Below, piece after piece: positions 24,486 through 34,755 of a DNA stretch of 64,000 nt. The stretch comes from Trochalopteron elliotii. Lineage: Eukaryota; Chordata; Aves; Passeriformes; Leiothrichidae. The notes under the pieces were generated by a model, which saw nothing but the letters and a program-made list of their open reading frames with translations, was not told the origin of the DNA and searched no databases. Each line of letters begins with the position of its first letter. Positions within the stretch are counted from its first letter, which is position 1. The stretch is from assembly GCA_024734555.1 (NCBI GenBank), contig JANPWX010000033.1, positions 6,870,550 to 6,934,549 of the forward strand, read 5' to 3'. The translations under genes and the position numbers were made by a program.

Positions 24486-25934
24486 CCCCCCAAGGAGCAG
24501 GGGGGTCACTGTGTGTGTGCACAGCATCTGTACCAGGACCATGGCTCGGAGCAGGTCACTTGAGGGGATGGAGCTGCAGGAGATGGAAGTGATGGCTTTG
24601 AGCTGCTCACCTTCCTGTCCCAGCCTTTTCTCCAGGCACTTTCAGTCCTCGCTGCTGAAACGGGGCAAGGAGATCTGAGAAGGTACTGAGAAATGAGCGA
24701 TGGTGGTGAGGGGTGGTCCCTTCCCTGAGGGCTGAGCTGGTCACACAGGCAGGGCAGGTGTTCGTGTCCCCGTGCGGCCTGTGGGGGATGTGGCAGAGCT
24801 CTGTCCCCGCACTCCAGGGCCAGCTGGCGGTGCCGGAGGTCTCACAGCCCTTCAGCCCTTTGCTGTGACACTATGTGGCACTGCCGGCTTCCCCCCGGCC
24901 GTGGCTGCAGCTCTGACACTGTCAGTGTCTCTCTGCTCTCTGTCATGTCACACACACACGGACAGCGGCACTGAGTGTCCCCGGGGCGTCTCACGCCTGC
25001 GACCCGCTGCGGGGGTGGATGTCACCCCCCAGACCTCTCTGCTTTGATGGGTGTTGAGGTTCTTGTGCTGCCCAGATGGGATCGGGCTGGTCAGGCTGCA
25101 GTGCAGTGCCAGGGGGAAGGAGCTGGTGGCTGAGCACAGCCCCACTCCCACCCGGCCGGGCGGGTGAAGCTGAGGGGTCCTGGCAGCGGCTGGGTGGGTG
25201 CCCGGGGGGGCAGAAATGCCGAAATCGCCCCCCTTGCTGGAGGAGGACGGGGTTTAGCAGCGGGGACAGCCCGCAGAGCTGTGCTGGGCACGGGAGGGGA
25301 ACCGGGGTTGCACTGCTGGGCACAAAGAGCAGCGGGGCTGCAGTGCCCAGGGACACCTCCCCTGTCCCCGCAGAACTCTGGCTCTGGACAGGACGTTCTG
25401 CCCTCCCAGCCACCAGCCCTGCCCCAGCCGTGGCACACGAGGACAGCGAGGGGCCCCGGGGCAGGCAGGTCCCAGCTGGTCTCTGCAGCAGCTCCGGGTG
25501 ACTCTGGGCAGCCTCTGCCTGAGAAGGGTTGAAATAAAATTGTCACAAGTTTAACACACCCCACGCCATAGCAGGGCTGGTGTAAAGGCCCTTGGTCACA
25601 ATCCCTGTCACTCTCTGCCATCCCTGGGGCAGCATCAGCACCATGGCAGAGGCAGCAGACAGGTAACAGCTGCCCAGCACTGTTAATTAATCTTTTAACA
25701 TGTAACTTCTGAAAATGAAGATGGAATGCAGTCCTTGGGACTAAGGCAGGGAGAAAATGGCTCTTTTATAGCTTTTTTTGATCCTCTTTTATTTTTTATT
25801 ATTTTTTTCTTCTCCTCAGCAAAGGCTGCCAGAGTCCCTCATGTCTGTCCCCTGCCCCTCTGACATGAGAGTGTCACTGGGGATGCAGGCAGGACAAGCT
25901 TCCTTCCTCCTGCACTGTCAGTCTTGCTCTTACA

Positions 25935-25977
25935 GCAGCATAATTATAATATATCATATTTATAATTATATAATCAG
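25935..25977. repeat. low-complexity A/T block
   Basis: An A/T-only style tract (AATTATAATATATCATATTT followed by ATAATTATATAATC) sits in otherwise mixed sequence. No further assignment is possible. Confidence 0.7.
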
Positions 25978-26473
25978 ATCATCCTTAAGGAGCTTTGAAT
26001 CAGGAGAGGAAGAACTACTTCAGCACACAGCAATGCCTTGTTGGCTTCAGAAATGAGACAGGGACAGGGACTTGCTTTGAACGATGGAAAGCTGGAGTTT
26101 CCCACTGCTCCAGGGCTGCTGATAACCACGGTGTGAATCCAGAGCCACCTGTACTGCTGGCAGGTCTGGTGGCATCAGGCTGTGCTGGATACAGGGATGT
26201 GTTTCTGCAGCTGCTGCAGCAAGCTGGTAACTCTTCCATGAATGTGAATCTCCAGTGAATCCCACAGAAAGGAGGAGTTTAATTCATTGCAGCTGTCAAA
26301 GCTCGCAGTGGGTTCATCCCTGCAGTGGGCCAGTGGTTCTGCTGAGCTGGAGAGGGAAGGGAGTTGTGCAGGGAGCTCAGCAGGGCAGGGATGCTGCAGC
26401 CTGGGCTGGGGCTTTGCTGCCAGCTGGGATCCCAGAGCTGCTCTTCCCTGTAGCCTAGACCTGGAGCCCAGGG

Positions 26474-26491
26474 AAAAAAAAAAAAAAAAAA
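26474..26491 (+). repeat. poly-A tract
   Basis: Eighteen or so consecutive A residues follow CCCAGGG. No flanking retroposon body is recognised, so it is listed as a simple homopolymer. Confidence 0.85.
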
Positions 26492-27019
26492 AGTGTTAAA
26501 AGAAAAATATCTTCAGGCTTCGCTCCTTGATCTCTGTGTCTTTATAGTGCTGCAGAATTGAGGAGAAAACCATTTTGTACCTGTACAGTGCTTATGATCT
26601 ACCTGAATGTTTACATTCTAACAACTGGGTAATTTTAATTACTGAAGTGGAACTCTGCAGCTGGAGGTTCAGAGGTGCTGAAGTGCTGCAGGGATGGAGG
26701 CTGGTGCTGCAGAAAGAGCCCGAGGGGATCTGGTGCTGCACGCTTGGGGAGCAGAGCAGAATCCCTGGAGACCAGTGAAATGTCAGTCTCTGTCACTGTT
26801 GAGTGCTCCCACTTTGGGGTGTCTCTGTTTGATCTGGTTATGTTTGAAGCTCCTTGAAGAGAGCGAGAGCGTGGCTGTGTGTTTAACCTTGCCAAGGCTG
26901 CCGAGCAGGAGCTTCCATCTGGGAGAGAGGGCTAATTACACATGATAGTGTCTCCAAGCAGGAAAAAAATGAAAGATTAATTGCTTCTTGCAGCAGGGAA
27001 TGAAGCTGTAGCTGGAACC

Positions 27020-27029
27020 NNNNNNNNNN
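27020..27029. other. short assembly gap (10 N)
   Basis: Ten N characters lie immediately before a small tandem duplication of GTGACTGACCCACAGC (27030-27075). The gap probably marks an unresolved copy number of that 24-27 bp unit. Confidence 0.95.
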
Positions 27030-27099
27030 GTGACTGACCCACAGCCAGTGTGTGACTGACCCACAGCAGTGTGTGACTAGTCTCCAGGACCAGAGTCAG

Positions 27100-27262
27100 C
27101 CTGTGTAAATGTATTGCAGTTGGCAAACCTAATTATAGCTGGAGCTATTAGTAGAATGCATAATTATTTAAATTGTAGACAAAATAATCATTAAAATGAC
27201 CTTCTTTGGATGATCCTGTTAAAGGTCATCTAATCAGGATGTGTTAATAAATATCAGAGTTG
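27100..27262. other. AT-rich intronic block, possible conserved non-coding element
   Basis: Non-repetitive AT-rich sequence carries repeated TAATTA-like cores (CCTAATTATAGC, GCATAATTATTTAAATTG, AAAATAATCATTAAAATGAC) and a nuclear-receptor-like AAAGGTCATC at 27222. The composition contrasts with the GC-rich flanks. This is the kind of block that often scores as a conserved non-coding element in vertebrate alignments. That was not tested here. Confidence 0.3.
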
Positions 27263-27339
27263 CTCTGGGAAGGTAAGGGGCCAGTGTAGCTACATTTCAA
27301 TTTTGTGTGTCAGTTGTCCCCATTTGCGGCTTGGGGAGA

Positions 27340-27377
27340 GGATTTCAGGAAGGATTTCAGGAAGGATTTCAGGAGAC
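27340..27377 (+). repeat. 14-bp tandem triplet (AGGATTTCAGGAAG)
   Basis: AGGATTTCAGGAAGGATTTC continues for about 2.7 copies. It is a small recent tandem duplication with no other content. Confidence 0.85.
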
Positions 27378-28249
27378 ATTTCCCCATGGAAAGGGCTCCA
27401 TGCTGTGCCCCCAGGCCCCCTCTCACCATGGAGAACAGAACCCCAATTCCTCCCCACAGCTCCTGCTCTTCTGGGCTGCCCTGGCTGGCACTTTGGCAAA
27501 CCCTCACAACCTTCCTGCAACTTGCTGCTTTCTGTTGTCCTGCTAATTAACTTCTCCAGCTCCCGTGCTGTGCCATCTGCCCCTGGAGCGAGGGCACCTG
27601 CTCTCTACTCCGACAATTCCCGTGGGATGAAGATGTCTCTGCCTCGCTCCCTCCCAGCTCCTTCTGGTGCTTGCCCGGCCCCACCAGAGCCCGGCTCTCC
27701 CTCCTGCCAGGCTGCCGTGCCTCCAGCCTTGTGACCGAGCAGCTCCTCCCTGCTTGTCTCAGGGGTGGGCAGGGGTCTGTGACCCCAGTGCAGAGGCAGG
27801 TGCTGGCTGAAGGAGGGGCTGGAGGGGGTGGTTGTGTCTGTGCCCTTCCCATGCAGTGCCAGGCTGGGCTGAGCCAGGTTTGTGCCTCTCTGGGAGGGGA
27901 TGAGGTGTGTGCTGCAGCCTGTGCCCACCCAGCAGTGCAGCTCCTGCAGGAGGGGGGTGTTCGGGGGTCTCTGTGCTGTGCCAGCCCCTGGAGGCTGCAG
28001 GGGAGGTGCTGTGGGAGCCCCGCTCTGCTGGAGGTGCAATAAAACGACTCTCAAGGCACGTGTGAGTTACCAAATGTGTCTGGAGGATGTGAAGATGCAA
28101 TTGCGATCTTGGCTTTTTTCTGCTGCTCGGAAAGGGAGGGTGTTTTATTTGGTGTTGGCAGCAGCAGCCAGAGGAGAACTGCTCTCATCCGTATCCCTCT
28201 GCAGTTGTCTGACGAGAGGACGAGATCTTTTGTCAATAAAAATGGATTT

Positions 28250-28430
28250 ACTCGGGGGAGCCGCCGGGGGCAGGCTGTGTTTGACACGGGAGCGGCCCCA
28301 GCGCTGTGCCGGTGCCCGGGGCCGTGTCTGCTGCTGCTCCTTCCCCGGGAGCTGCCTCCCTCCTCCCGCTGCCCGCACGGCCCTTGTGCCCTCGGGCCCC
28401 GTGCTCCGGGAGCCTGGCTGGGGCTGGAAC
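28250..28430. promoter_or_regulatory. CpG-dense patch in intron 3
   Basis: CpGs cluster in GAGCCGCCGGGGGC, CACGGGAGCGGCCCCAGCGC, GTGCCGGTGCCCGGGGCCG and CCCGCTGCCCGCACGGC. No exon is recognised. It could be an intragenic CpG island or a GC-rich intron segment. Confidence 0.3.
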
Positions 28431-28557
28431 GCCGTGAACTACAGAGAAACGCGTCTGGTGTCACTCCTGGCTGGTGCAGCAATGTCAAAGTGCCTTTACG
28501 GCGTGGCAGGCTCGGGCAGGCTGCCCAGGGGCAGGGAGAGTGGCACAAAGGATGCTC

Positions 28558-28640
28558 CAGAATCGTGGAATCACAGACTGGTTTGGGCTGGCAGGGACCT
28601 TAAAGGGCACCAAGTTCCAGCACGCTGCTGGAGCCCCAAG
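28558..28640 (-). mobile_element. CR1 LINE fragment (3' end)
   Basis: A short antisense tail: CGTGGAATCACAGACTGG then TTTGGGCTGGCAGGGACCTT and AAAGGGCACCAAGTTCCA. Confidence 0.75.
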
Positions 28641-29367
28641 CAGGACCTGTTTCCCTCTTGTGTGTAACCTCCTCTGGGCTGGCTGTGTGATTTATTTGGG
28701 CTCCTCTCATTAACACAAAGACCCTCACTCTCACTCCCTTGTTCCTGAATTTCCTGGCATGGTTTTTGCTGGGGCTCGGAGCTGTTTCTCACCAGAGGTG
28801 TTCTCCCAGCCCTGTGCAGGCAGGGCTGCTCCCTGTCTCTGGTGCATGCCCATAAAAACAACTCACCCAGTGGCAGGATGCCACCTGGAGCTGTCACACT
28901 GCCACCCCTGACCCAGCCTCTTGCTTTCCCTGGAAGGGATGACAGACCACTTCTGTCTGCTGTGAGTCGTTCCCTGCATACCGAGGGGATTTTCCACAAG
29001 GAAATGTGGGAATCCAATGCGAGGTTTTGGGTTTTTGTCCCTGCCAGGGTTTGTTGAGTGCAGGCAATAAGCTGTGGCTGTGTTGTGTTTGCTATTATGC
29101 TGTTTAAATCACTATGAAATTCACTTTAAAATGGTCTCTTCACATGAACTGCGCTAATTCTTCTTCAGCAGAGATAATTTAAAGCTTTCTTTGCAATGAG
29201 ACGGGGAAAGCAGCAGCCTCTAATCTTGAAGGCAAAGCTCTGTGTTCTGTCAAATGCAGCAAATGTGAGTGCAGAGGTTTCAGACACCCTTGGCTGTTGA
29301 TGTGGGTCCAGCTGCCCCTTCCTGAGTCTCTACTGCAGGAGATTTGGAGTTCCAATGCTCGGAGACT

Positions 29368-29520
29368 GGTGGCAGAGACACCTTCACTATCCCAAGCCCT
29401 GTCCAACCTGGCCTTGGGCACTACCAGGGATCCAGGGGCAGCCACAGCTTCTCTGGGCACCCTGTGACAGGGTCTGCCCACCCTCACAGGGAGAAATTTT
29501 TTCCCAATATTTGGACAAGG
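29368..29520 (-). mobile_element. CR1 LINE fragment
   Basis: Antisense CR1 lacks its terminal block but includes CCTGTCCAACCTGGCCTTGG, GATCCAGGGGCAGCCACAGC and CCACCCTCACAGGGAGAAAT. It lies about 130 bp upstream of the (AAAGG)n array. Confidence 0.8.
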
Positions 29521-29655
29521 AAAGAGGAGAAACTTCAAATGCAGTTCGTCAGGGATGGGATATTATTGCACCAGCTCATTTCAGACCAGAAACATGCTGG
29601 TGGATGGGGAGCAGGAACCAGGTGGGTTCTGCCACCCTGTGGGAAAGGGGAAGGG

Positions 29656-29722
29656 GGAAAGGAAAGGAAAGGAAAGGAAAGGAAAGGAAAGGAAAGGAAA
29701 GGAAAGGAAAGGAAAGGAAAGG
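29656..29722 (+). repeat. (AAAGG)n pentanucleotide array, about 13 units
   Basis: Thirteen uninterrupted GGAAA units run from 29656 to 29720, preceded by impure GGGGAAGGGG sequence. The purine strand is the PRKCB sense strand. It lies 630 bp upstream of the (AAGGG)n array at 30351. Confidence 0.95.
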
Positions 29723-30350
29723 CCTTGCCATACACTGGCTCTGTTCATGGCATTTTCCAGCTCTGCTCCAAAGAAAGCTGTTCCTGCCCCATTCTTCAGG
29801 CTGCCTCAGCGCTGGTGGGGGAGGAGAAGAGCCTTTTCTTTTCTTGGCAAACTTCTTTTTAACCATTCTTGTTTTAAGTCTCAGCATCTGCATACGCAGT
29901 GTTCTCATCAGTCCTGTCTCCGTGGTACAAAAATAGTCTCTTTGTGCAGCGACTTCAGCCTTGCTCAAAAACCATCCCCACAACTGCCAGTCCCTCTCAC
30001 TTTCTGGTCAAGGTGACACCAGCCCCTCCCAGCCACAGCCCAACAGCTCTTCCTCTCCAGGCCTGGCTGCTTCATCACCCTGCCAGCCTTTGGCTCTGCT
30101 CCTCTGGGTGGGAGCCTCTCCAGGGCAGGGGGTGGAGCAGGAAGTGCAGCCTGCTCTGGGCAGGGGGTGCTGGTTTGGGGAGCCCAGCCTGCTTTTGGCA
30201 CTTTGCTTTTCCAGCTCCAGCTTCTGGAACTCTGGGTTCCAGTGGGAATGCAACATCCTTCACACAGAGTGGGAGTCATCTCCCTTTGCAGAAATCTTGT
30301 GTTTTTTATGAATGACTGACGCTCTCCCTTGCCTGAACAGGAATTTCTGG

Positions 30351-30466
30351 GAAGGGAAGGGAAGGGAAGGGAAGGGAAGGGAAGGGAAGGGAAGGGAAGG
30401 GAAGGGAAGGGAAGGGAAGGGAAGGGAAGGGAAGGGAAGGGAAGGGAAGGGAAGGGAAGGGAAGGG
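30351..30466 (+). repeat. (AAGGG)n pentanucleotide array, about 23 units
   Basis: A perfect array of GAAGG units (equivalently AAGGG) covers 116 bp with no interruption, again with the purine strand as the PRKCB sense strand. Long AAGGG tracts are known to form G-quadruplex or triplex structures. Confidence 0.97.
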
Positions 30467-30649
30467 AGCTCGGGGACGATCCCTGCGTGTCACATGCTGG
30501 CACGTGGATTCTCCAGAGCTGCCCCCGTGTCCCCTGTCCCTGGAGGGCACAGGGAAACTGAGGCAGGGGGTGCAGGTGCTGTGCCTTGGGGCTCTGCAGG
30601 ATGCAGGGCTGGGCAGCCACAGACCTTCCCTCTCCCAGGACATGGGCAA

Positions 30650-30705
30650 GGGAATCAGGATCACAGCATGGTTTGGGTTGGAACTTTCCAGACCATCCCA
30701 AGGTT
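30650..30705 (-). mobile_element. CR1 LINE fragment (3' tail only)
   Basis: About 55 bp of antisense CR1 tail are recognisable: ATCACAGCATGGTTTGGGTT, then GGAACTTTCCAGACCATCCC. The body is absent. Confidence 0.6.
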
Positions 30706-31139
30706 GAGTCCTGGCTGCCTCTTGGCTGCCTGCCCTGAGTTTCAGAGGCAGAAACTCCCCCCACCTCCTGTTCTAGCCCAAAATCCAGGCCTAATTTCTC
30801 TGCTCTCTTACAATTGTCTGAGGAATGCAAAAGGCTTTCAGACCTACAGAGCCACTAACAGCACTGACTGCTTGGGGTGTCCAGAAGACAGGTTGTCCCC
30901 TCACCCTTCCTGTGCCATTCTGCCAGCTGGAGCCACACGGGGAGCTGTGTCTGGAAGCAGTTTCCTTGGGATAAAATGTGAGATATTTCCAGTTTCAGTG
31001 CCTTGGCTGAAGCCTGTACCCAATCCCTGGCATGGCACAGGCCAAGTTAAAGGAAGCTCTGTTGGTTTTCCCCCTCCAGGGTGCCATTGGGGTTATCTGT
31101 GGTCCTCAGCAGTAAAGCACAATGCAGGTGATTAATGCA

Positions 31140-31385
31140 GCTGGAAGCTCCAATGCAACAGTTCTGGGAAATTAATTTCAGGGGGGTGGAATGTATTGGC
31201 GGTGATGTTATAGCTCGCTTCTGATTCCACTCTTTATTTATTTACTCCGCTCACAGTGCCCTGAAAAGGTGTCTTTGCTAAAGCCTGGGCAGCTTTCCAG
31301 GCCATTAAAAAGCTGCTCAGCTCGAATGACAGAGCTGGGAGCTGAGCCTCATCCCTAACCCTTAAGCAATTAACCTGAGATGAAA
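31140..31385. other. mixed-composition intronic block, possible conserved non-coding element
   Basis: Non-repetitive sequence includes GGAAATTAATTTCAGGGG, TTTATTTATTTACTCC and CTTAAGCAATTAACCTGAG, between repeat-rich flanks. No exon is recognised. It could be a conserved element but this cannot be tested here. Confidence 0.2.
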
Positions 31386-31589
31386 TCAAGCTGCTCCGTG
31401 CCGGAACCTTCCCCCTTGCCTGTGCTGTTCCTGGGTGTGTGGAGCCCCAGCGGCCTCCTCTGCCCAGCCCCACTGCTCCAGGCTCTCCTGAGCTCCCAGA
31501 ATTGTCCTCTCTTGCATGGAATGTGCCAAGAAATGCCAAGTTTCTCTTCCAGTGCTTGGTTCTGTCTCCCCGTTGAGAAGCTGTTCCTT

Positions 31590-31775
31590 CTGGAAGTTTC
31601 CTCTGGCACAGGGTGCCCAGAGCAGCTGTGGCTGCCCCTGGATTCCTGGTAGTGCTCAAGGCCAGGCTGGACAGGGCTTGGGGCAGCCTGGGACAGTGGG
31701 AGGTGTCTCTGCCATGGCAGGGGTGGGGCTGGATGGGCTTTAAGATGCTTCCAACCCACTCTGAGATTCCACAGT
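31590..31775 (+). mobile_element. CR1 LINE fragment (3' end)
   Basis: A sense copy: CACAGGGTGCCCAGAGCAGC, AGGCCAGGCTGGACAGGGCT, GGGCTGGATGGGCTTTAAGA and TTCCAACCCACTCTGAGATT, in the expected order. Confidence 0.85.
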
Positions 31776-32368
31776 TTGGGTTTGTTTGGCTCTAACTCCT
31801 GTTGACCCAGGAGATTGCAGAAAATCTCTAGTGCCTGCGTGTGGGATAAACTGGACTCTGCACCCTGTGCTGCTGGGCAAAAATCTGCTCTTGCTTTTAA
31901 GAAAGCTCCAAATATTGAAATATCCCCTAAACAGCTTGAATGCCTGGGAGTGTGAGGGGAGGGCTGGCACCAGAGCACAGGAGATGTTTCCCGGGCAGGC
32001 TTAATATAGATGGAATCATGGGTGGTTTTCCTGCTCTGCATGGAAGCTGGGCAGTGTCCAGCCCTTCTGTTGGTTCCTACCTACCAATTTCACCTGGTGT
32101 TCTCCATGCTAAGACCGAGTTGTTGAAAAACAGTAAATCCCCAGCCAAGCCAGTGCATTGCTTTTTCATTGTTATGGCAACACAGATGAGGAGGAATAAA
32201 GCTGGATCCTGGTGGCTGCTGGAAAATGTCCCCACGAGCTGGTGGCACTTGACTGAAGTCCATTAGCAGCACCTCCGGAGCCAGCTGGCCCCTGGAATGG
32301 GAAGAGCAGGGGTGCCTTGCCAACATTTGATGCAAGTTTATAATCTTTGTCCTTTGTTTTCCTCCCAG

Positions 32369-32480
32369 GATCCCCGGAGCAAACACAAGTTTAAAATCCA
32401 CACGTACTCCAGCCCCACTTTCTGTGACCACTGCGGCTCGTTGCTGTATGGGCTCATCCACCAGGGGATGAAATGTGACA
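32369..32480 (+). CDS. PRKCB: PRKCB exon 4: first part of C1B domain
   Basis: This 112-nt exon follows CCTCCCAG and is followed by GTAAGT. It enters in phase 0 and leaves with one base of Thr134. It encodes residues 97-133, [20 protein letters not shown] and on through [17 protein letters not shown]. Zinc ligands His102, Cys115, Cys118 and Cys132 of the second C1 domain are all present. C1B is the second diacylglycerol/phorbol-ester binding module, and here its coding sequence is split between exons 4 and 5. Length and sequence match the vertebrate PRKCB exon very closely. Confidence 0.98.
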
Positions 32481-32799
32481 GTAAGTGACTGATGGCAGGG
32501 GGGCTCTGGCTCAGGCACCCCGGGGGGGGTGCTCAGATGCCCCAATGGGAAGCTCAGACACCCCAAGGGGAGGCTCAGGCACCCTGGGGGGGAGGGCTCA
32601 GGCACCCCACTGCCTTGGGCTGCAGCCCACAGCCTGTGCCCTCTGCCAGAGGTGTGCAGCTGCAGGGCTCTGAGTGCCCGAGGGGCACGAGTGGGCACCT
32701 CCTGACCCAGTGTGGGGAGTCCCCGGGGCTGCTGCAGAGAGAGGGAAGGAAAAGAATTGGGTTGGGGGGAACCTCCCTGCATCACTCTGCAGCAGCATC

Positions 32800-33118
32800 C
32801 CCCCACATCCCTCTGTACAGCATCTCCTACATCCCTCTGTACAGCATCCCCCCAAACCCCCTCTGTACAGCACCCCCCCAAACCCCTCTGTACAGCATCC
32901 CCACAACCCTCTGTACAGCATCCCCACATCCCTCTGTACAGCATCCCCACATCCCTCTGTACAGCATCCCCAAATCCCTCTGTACAGCATGCCCCAAATC
33001 CCTCTGTACAGCATGCCCCAAATCCCTCTGTACAGGATCCCCAAATCCCTCTGTACAGCATCCCCACATCCCTCTGTACAGCATCCCCCAAATCCCTCTG
33101 TACAGGATCCCCAAATCC
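32800..33118 (+). repeat. about 21-24 bp minisatellite, 13 copies of CTCTGTACAG
   Basis: The unit is roughly CCCTCTGTACAGCATCCCCA, with small indels between copies. The core CTCTGTACAG occurs exactly thirteen times. CTGTACAG is its own reverse complement, so the array is a ladder of 8-bp palindromes. All long reading frames on both strands here (up to 389 codons on the reverse strand) are by-products of the repeat. Confidence 0.95.
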
Positions 33119-33149
33119 CCCACTGCAGCAGCATTCCCCGAAGCCCCCT

Positions 33150-33390
33150 CTCCAGAAGCGCCCCCACAGCAGCACCCTCTGCAGCGCCCCTGCAGTGTCC
33201 GCCCTCCCCGTCCTCCCCTGCATCCCCCCACGTCCCCCCGCAGCATCCTCGCCCCGCACGCCGGTTCTGCAGCGCTGGCTCCGAGTGACACCCTGTGGCC
33301 GCGGCCACGCGGTGCCGCCGCCTCTCCCGGCGCTGCCGGCGGGGGAATCGCTGCGCGGGGAGGAGAAAACGGGGGCTGGAAAGCGGAGGG
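33150..33390. promoter_or_regulatory. CpG-dense block in intron 4
   Basis: CpGs are concentrated here: CCTCGCCCCGCACGCCGG, GTGGCCGCGGCCACGCGG, GTGCCGCCGCCTCTCCCGGC, GCTGCCGGCGGGGGAATCGC. It begins where the 32.8-33.1 kb minisatellite ends. No exon or transcription start can be assigned. It could be an intragenic CpG island or an alternative promoter region, but neither is shown. Confidence 0.35.
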
Positions 33391-33982
33391 AAAGGACGGA
33401 ATCAGTAATTTTCCAAGTTAATCCTGTGTGTTCCTATTTAAGGGGACTGGGACATGCAGCGTGTGCCGGCGCTGGCGGCGGGAGCAGCGAGCTTGGCTGC
33501 TCCTTGCTCAGGGATGGGGAAATTTGGCTGTCTGGGAACAGCAAATTCCTCAGAGCCTTGGGAATCTTGCCAAGGGGAAGCGAGCTGCTCTAAAATGTAA
33601 ATGCAGATATACGTATCTTTATATAGAGATGGATCTTTATGCCTCTCTGTGTGTATACAGATACACAGGTAGTTTTTAATGCCCCTATTTGGCTCCTGGT
33701 GGATCCAGCTGAGCACCCTGGGGGGTGATGGAAGGGAATTTTAATGGGTCAGCAGAAGTCAAGCACTTTAACAAAGGCCCGAAGCCCCGGGGTGTCTCAG
33801 GCAGGACCCGAAGCTGCTGGCAGTGGGCTCCTGTGCCCAGGCTCGGAGTTTCCAGTGTTCATCCCAGTCTCCCTCCCAAGATCCCGGTTTCAGACGCGGG
33901 TGGGGCTGTCCCCTGTCCCCGTGCCCTGCTCAGAGCCCTGGTAGCCGTGCCGGGGTGCTGAGTGTCCCCTCCCGTGGCACAG

Positions 33983-34111
33983 CCTGCATGATGAACGTGC
34001 ACAAGCGCTGCGTGATGAACGTGCCCAGCCTGTGCGGGACGGACCACACGGAGCGCCGCGGCCGCATCTACATCCGGGCGGACATCGACAAGGACGTGCT
34101 CACCGTCGTAG
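33983..34111 (+). CDS. PRKCB: PRKCB exon 5: end of C1B and linker to C2
   Basis: This 129-nt exon follows GGCACAG, completes Thr134, and ends with one base of Val177. It encodes [20 protein letters not shown] and on through [19 protein letters not shown]. The remaining C1B zinc ligands Cys135, His140, Cys143 and Cys151 are present. Compared with the human protein as remembered, the C1-C2 linker differs slightly ([13 protein letters not shown] for IQAHIDREVLIVV). The donor is G|GTATGG. Only GTA is ancestral intron if the LTR reading of 34115-34755 is right, and the element then supplies positions +4 to +6. Confidence 0.97.
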
Positions 34112-34114
34112 GTA

Positions 34115-34755
34115 TGGATCCCTAAAACCCGTTGTGATCACGGACAGAGACCCTCTGACTAGTTAAAGTTAAAAGTGGTGTGTTTGTTACGACGTCGGGC
34201 GGCACAGGAGTCGTCTCCTAAAGTTGTGCCCGCGAATTGCAGAGCTCTTTGCCCTCTGTTTATTTCCCAAAGTCTTACACACACAAAATGCTCATACATA
34301 TGCATAATCCCAGCACCTCCCACTCCCGCTTTGTATTCAAATGAGGTTAAAAGTCCTTCACGCATGTGCAGTTCTCTTCTTGAATTGGGTCAGTGGCCTT
34401 GAAGGATGAAGTCAGAAATGTCTTCATCACAATGACCTTTCTACCTCCTCACTGCTGACAGGCCTTCATGACCATTTGGCATGATCCAATCCCTCCTGTT
34501 TCATGATCAATTAGTATTGAGTCCAGGTGCAGGTTATTGGTTTCCATTTGTCATTATTAGGGTCCATCTATTTCATTTCTTTCTGTAAGCACAACTTAAA
34601 ACAAGGACGTAACACCAAGCAATGCATCTTTTAGCTCTAGCTTAAACATCTAATAATCATTAACTTATCTTTTGTTTTTCCTAGCTTGCATCCTAATCAA
34701 TATAAATTGCTTCTCACCCTTGGCTAAAATCCTAATTCTTTAAAATGATGATTCA
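34115..34755 (-). mobile_element. probable solo LTR inserted at the exon 5 splice donor
   Basis: A 641-bp AT-richer segment reads TGGATCC... to ...GATTCA on the + strand. On the minus strand this gives TGAATC...GGATCCA, with TG/CA ends and an imperfect terminal inverted repeat. The minus strand carries an AATAAA signal in GGGAAATAAACAGAGG, about 60% along the way to a CG-rich U5-like tail (GCCGCCCGACGTCGTAAC). GGTA flanks both ends (34111-34114, 34756-34759), a candidate 4-bp target duplication of the size seen with class I retroviral elements. No internal viral genes are present. The LTR family was not identified, and a 4-bp match is weak evidence on its own. Confidence 0.6.

Larger units (their letters stand above)
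23330..32368 (+). other. PRKCB: intron 3 (9,039 bp)
   Basis: The intron has a GTAAGT donor and a CCTCCCAG acceptor and is phase 0. It contains CR1 pieces (23470-23600, 28558-28640, 29368-29520, 30650-30705, 31590-31775), an interstitial telomeric-type repeat (24442-24485), an A/T block (25935-25977), a poly-A (26474-26491), a 10-N gap (27020-27029), a 14-bp triplet repeat (27340-27377), and the two purine pentanucleotide arrays at 29656-29722 and 30351-30466. The remaining unique sequence shows no exon. Confidence 0.9.
32481..33982 (+). other. PRKCB: intron 4 (1,502 bp)
   Basis: This is a phase 1 intron with a GTAAGT donor and a GGCACAG acceptor. About 330 bp after the donor begins a 13-copy CTCTGTACAG minisatellite (32800-33118), which passes into a CpG-dense block (33150-33390). 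The remaining 600 bp contain a short TATATAGAGATGG-type AT stretch (33600-33670) and unremarkable sequence. Confidence 0.95.

Noticed and set aside
30260..30830. LPFPS-type repeat proteins opposite the pentanucleotide array
   Set aside because: A pentanucleotide repeat is translated in all frames as the same pentapeptide, so these are artefacts of (AAGGG)n.
32800..33118. The regularly repeated units in intron 4 were considered as a CRISPR-like array
   Set aside because: The units are directly adjacent with no unique spacers, and the host is a vertebrate.
32090..33421. Long open frames on both strands in intron 4 (up to 389 codons)
   Set aside because: They run through the CTCTGTACAG minisatellite. 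A stop-free repeat unit opens several frames at once, and the predicted proteins are simple tandem repeats with no known domain.
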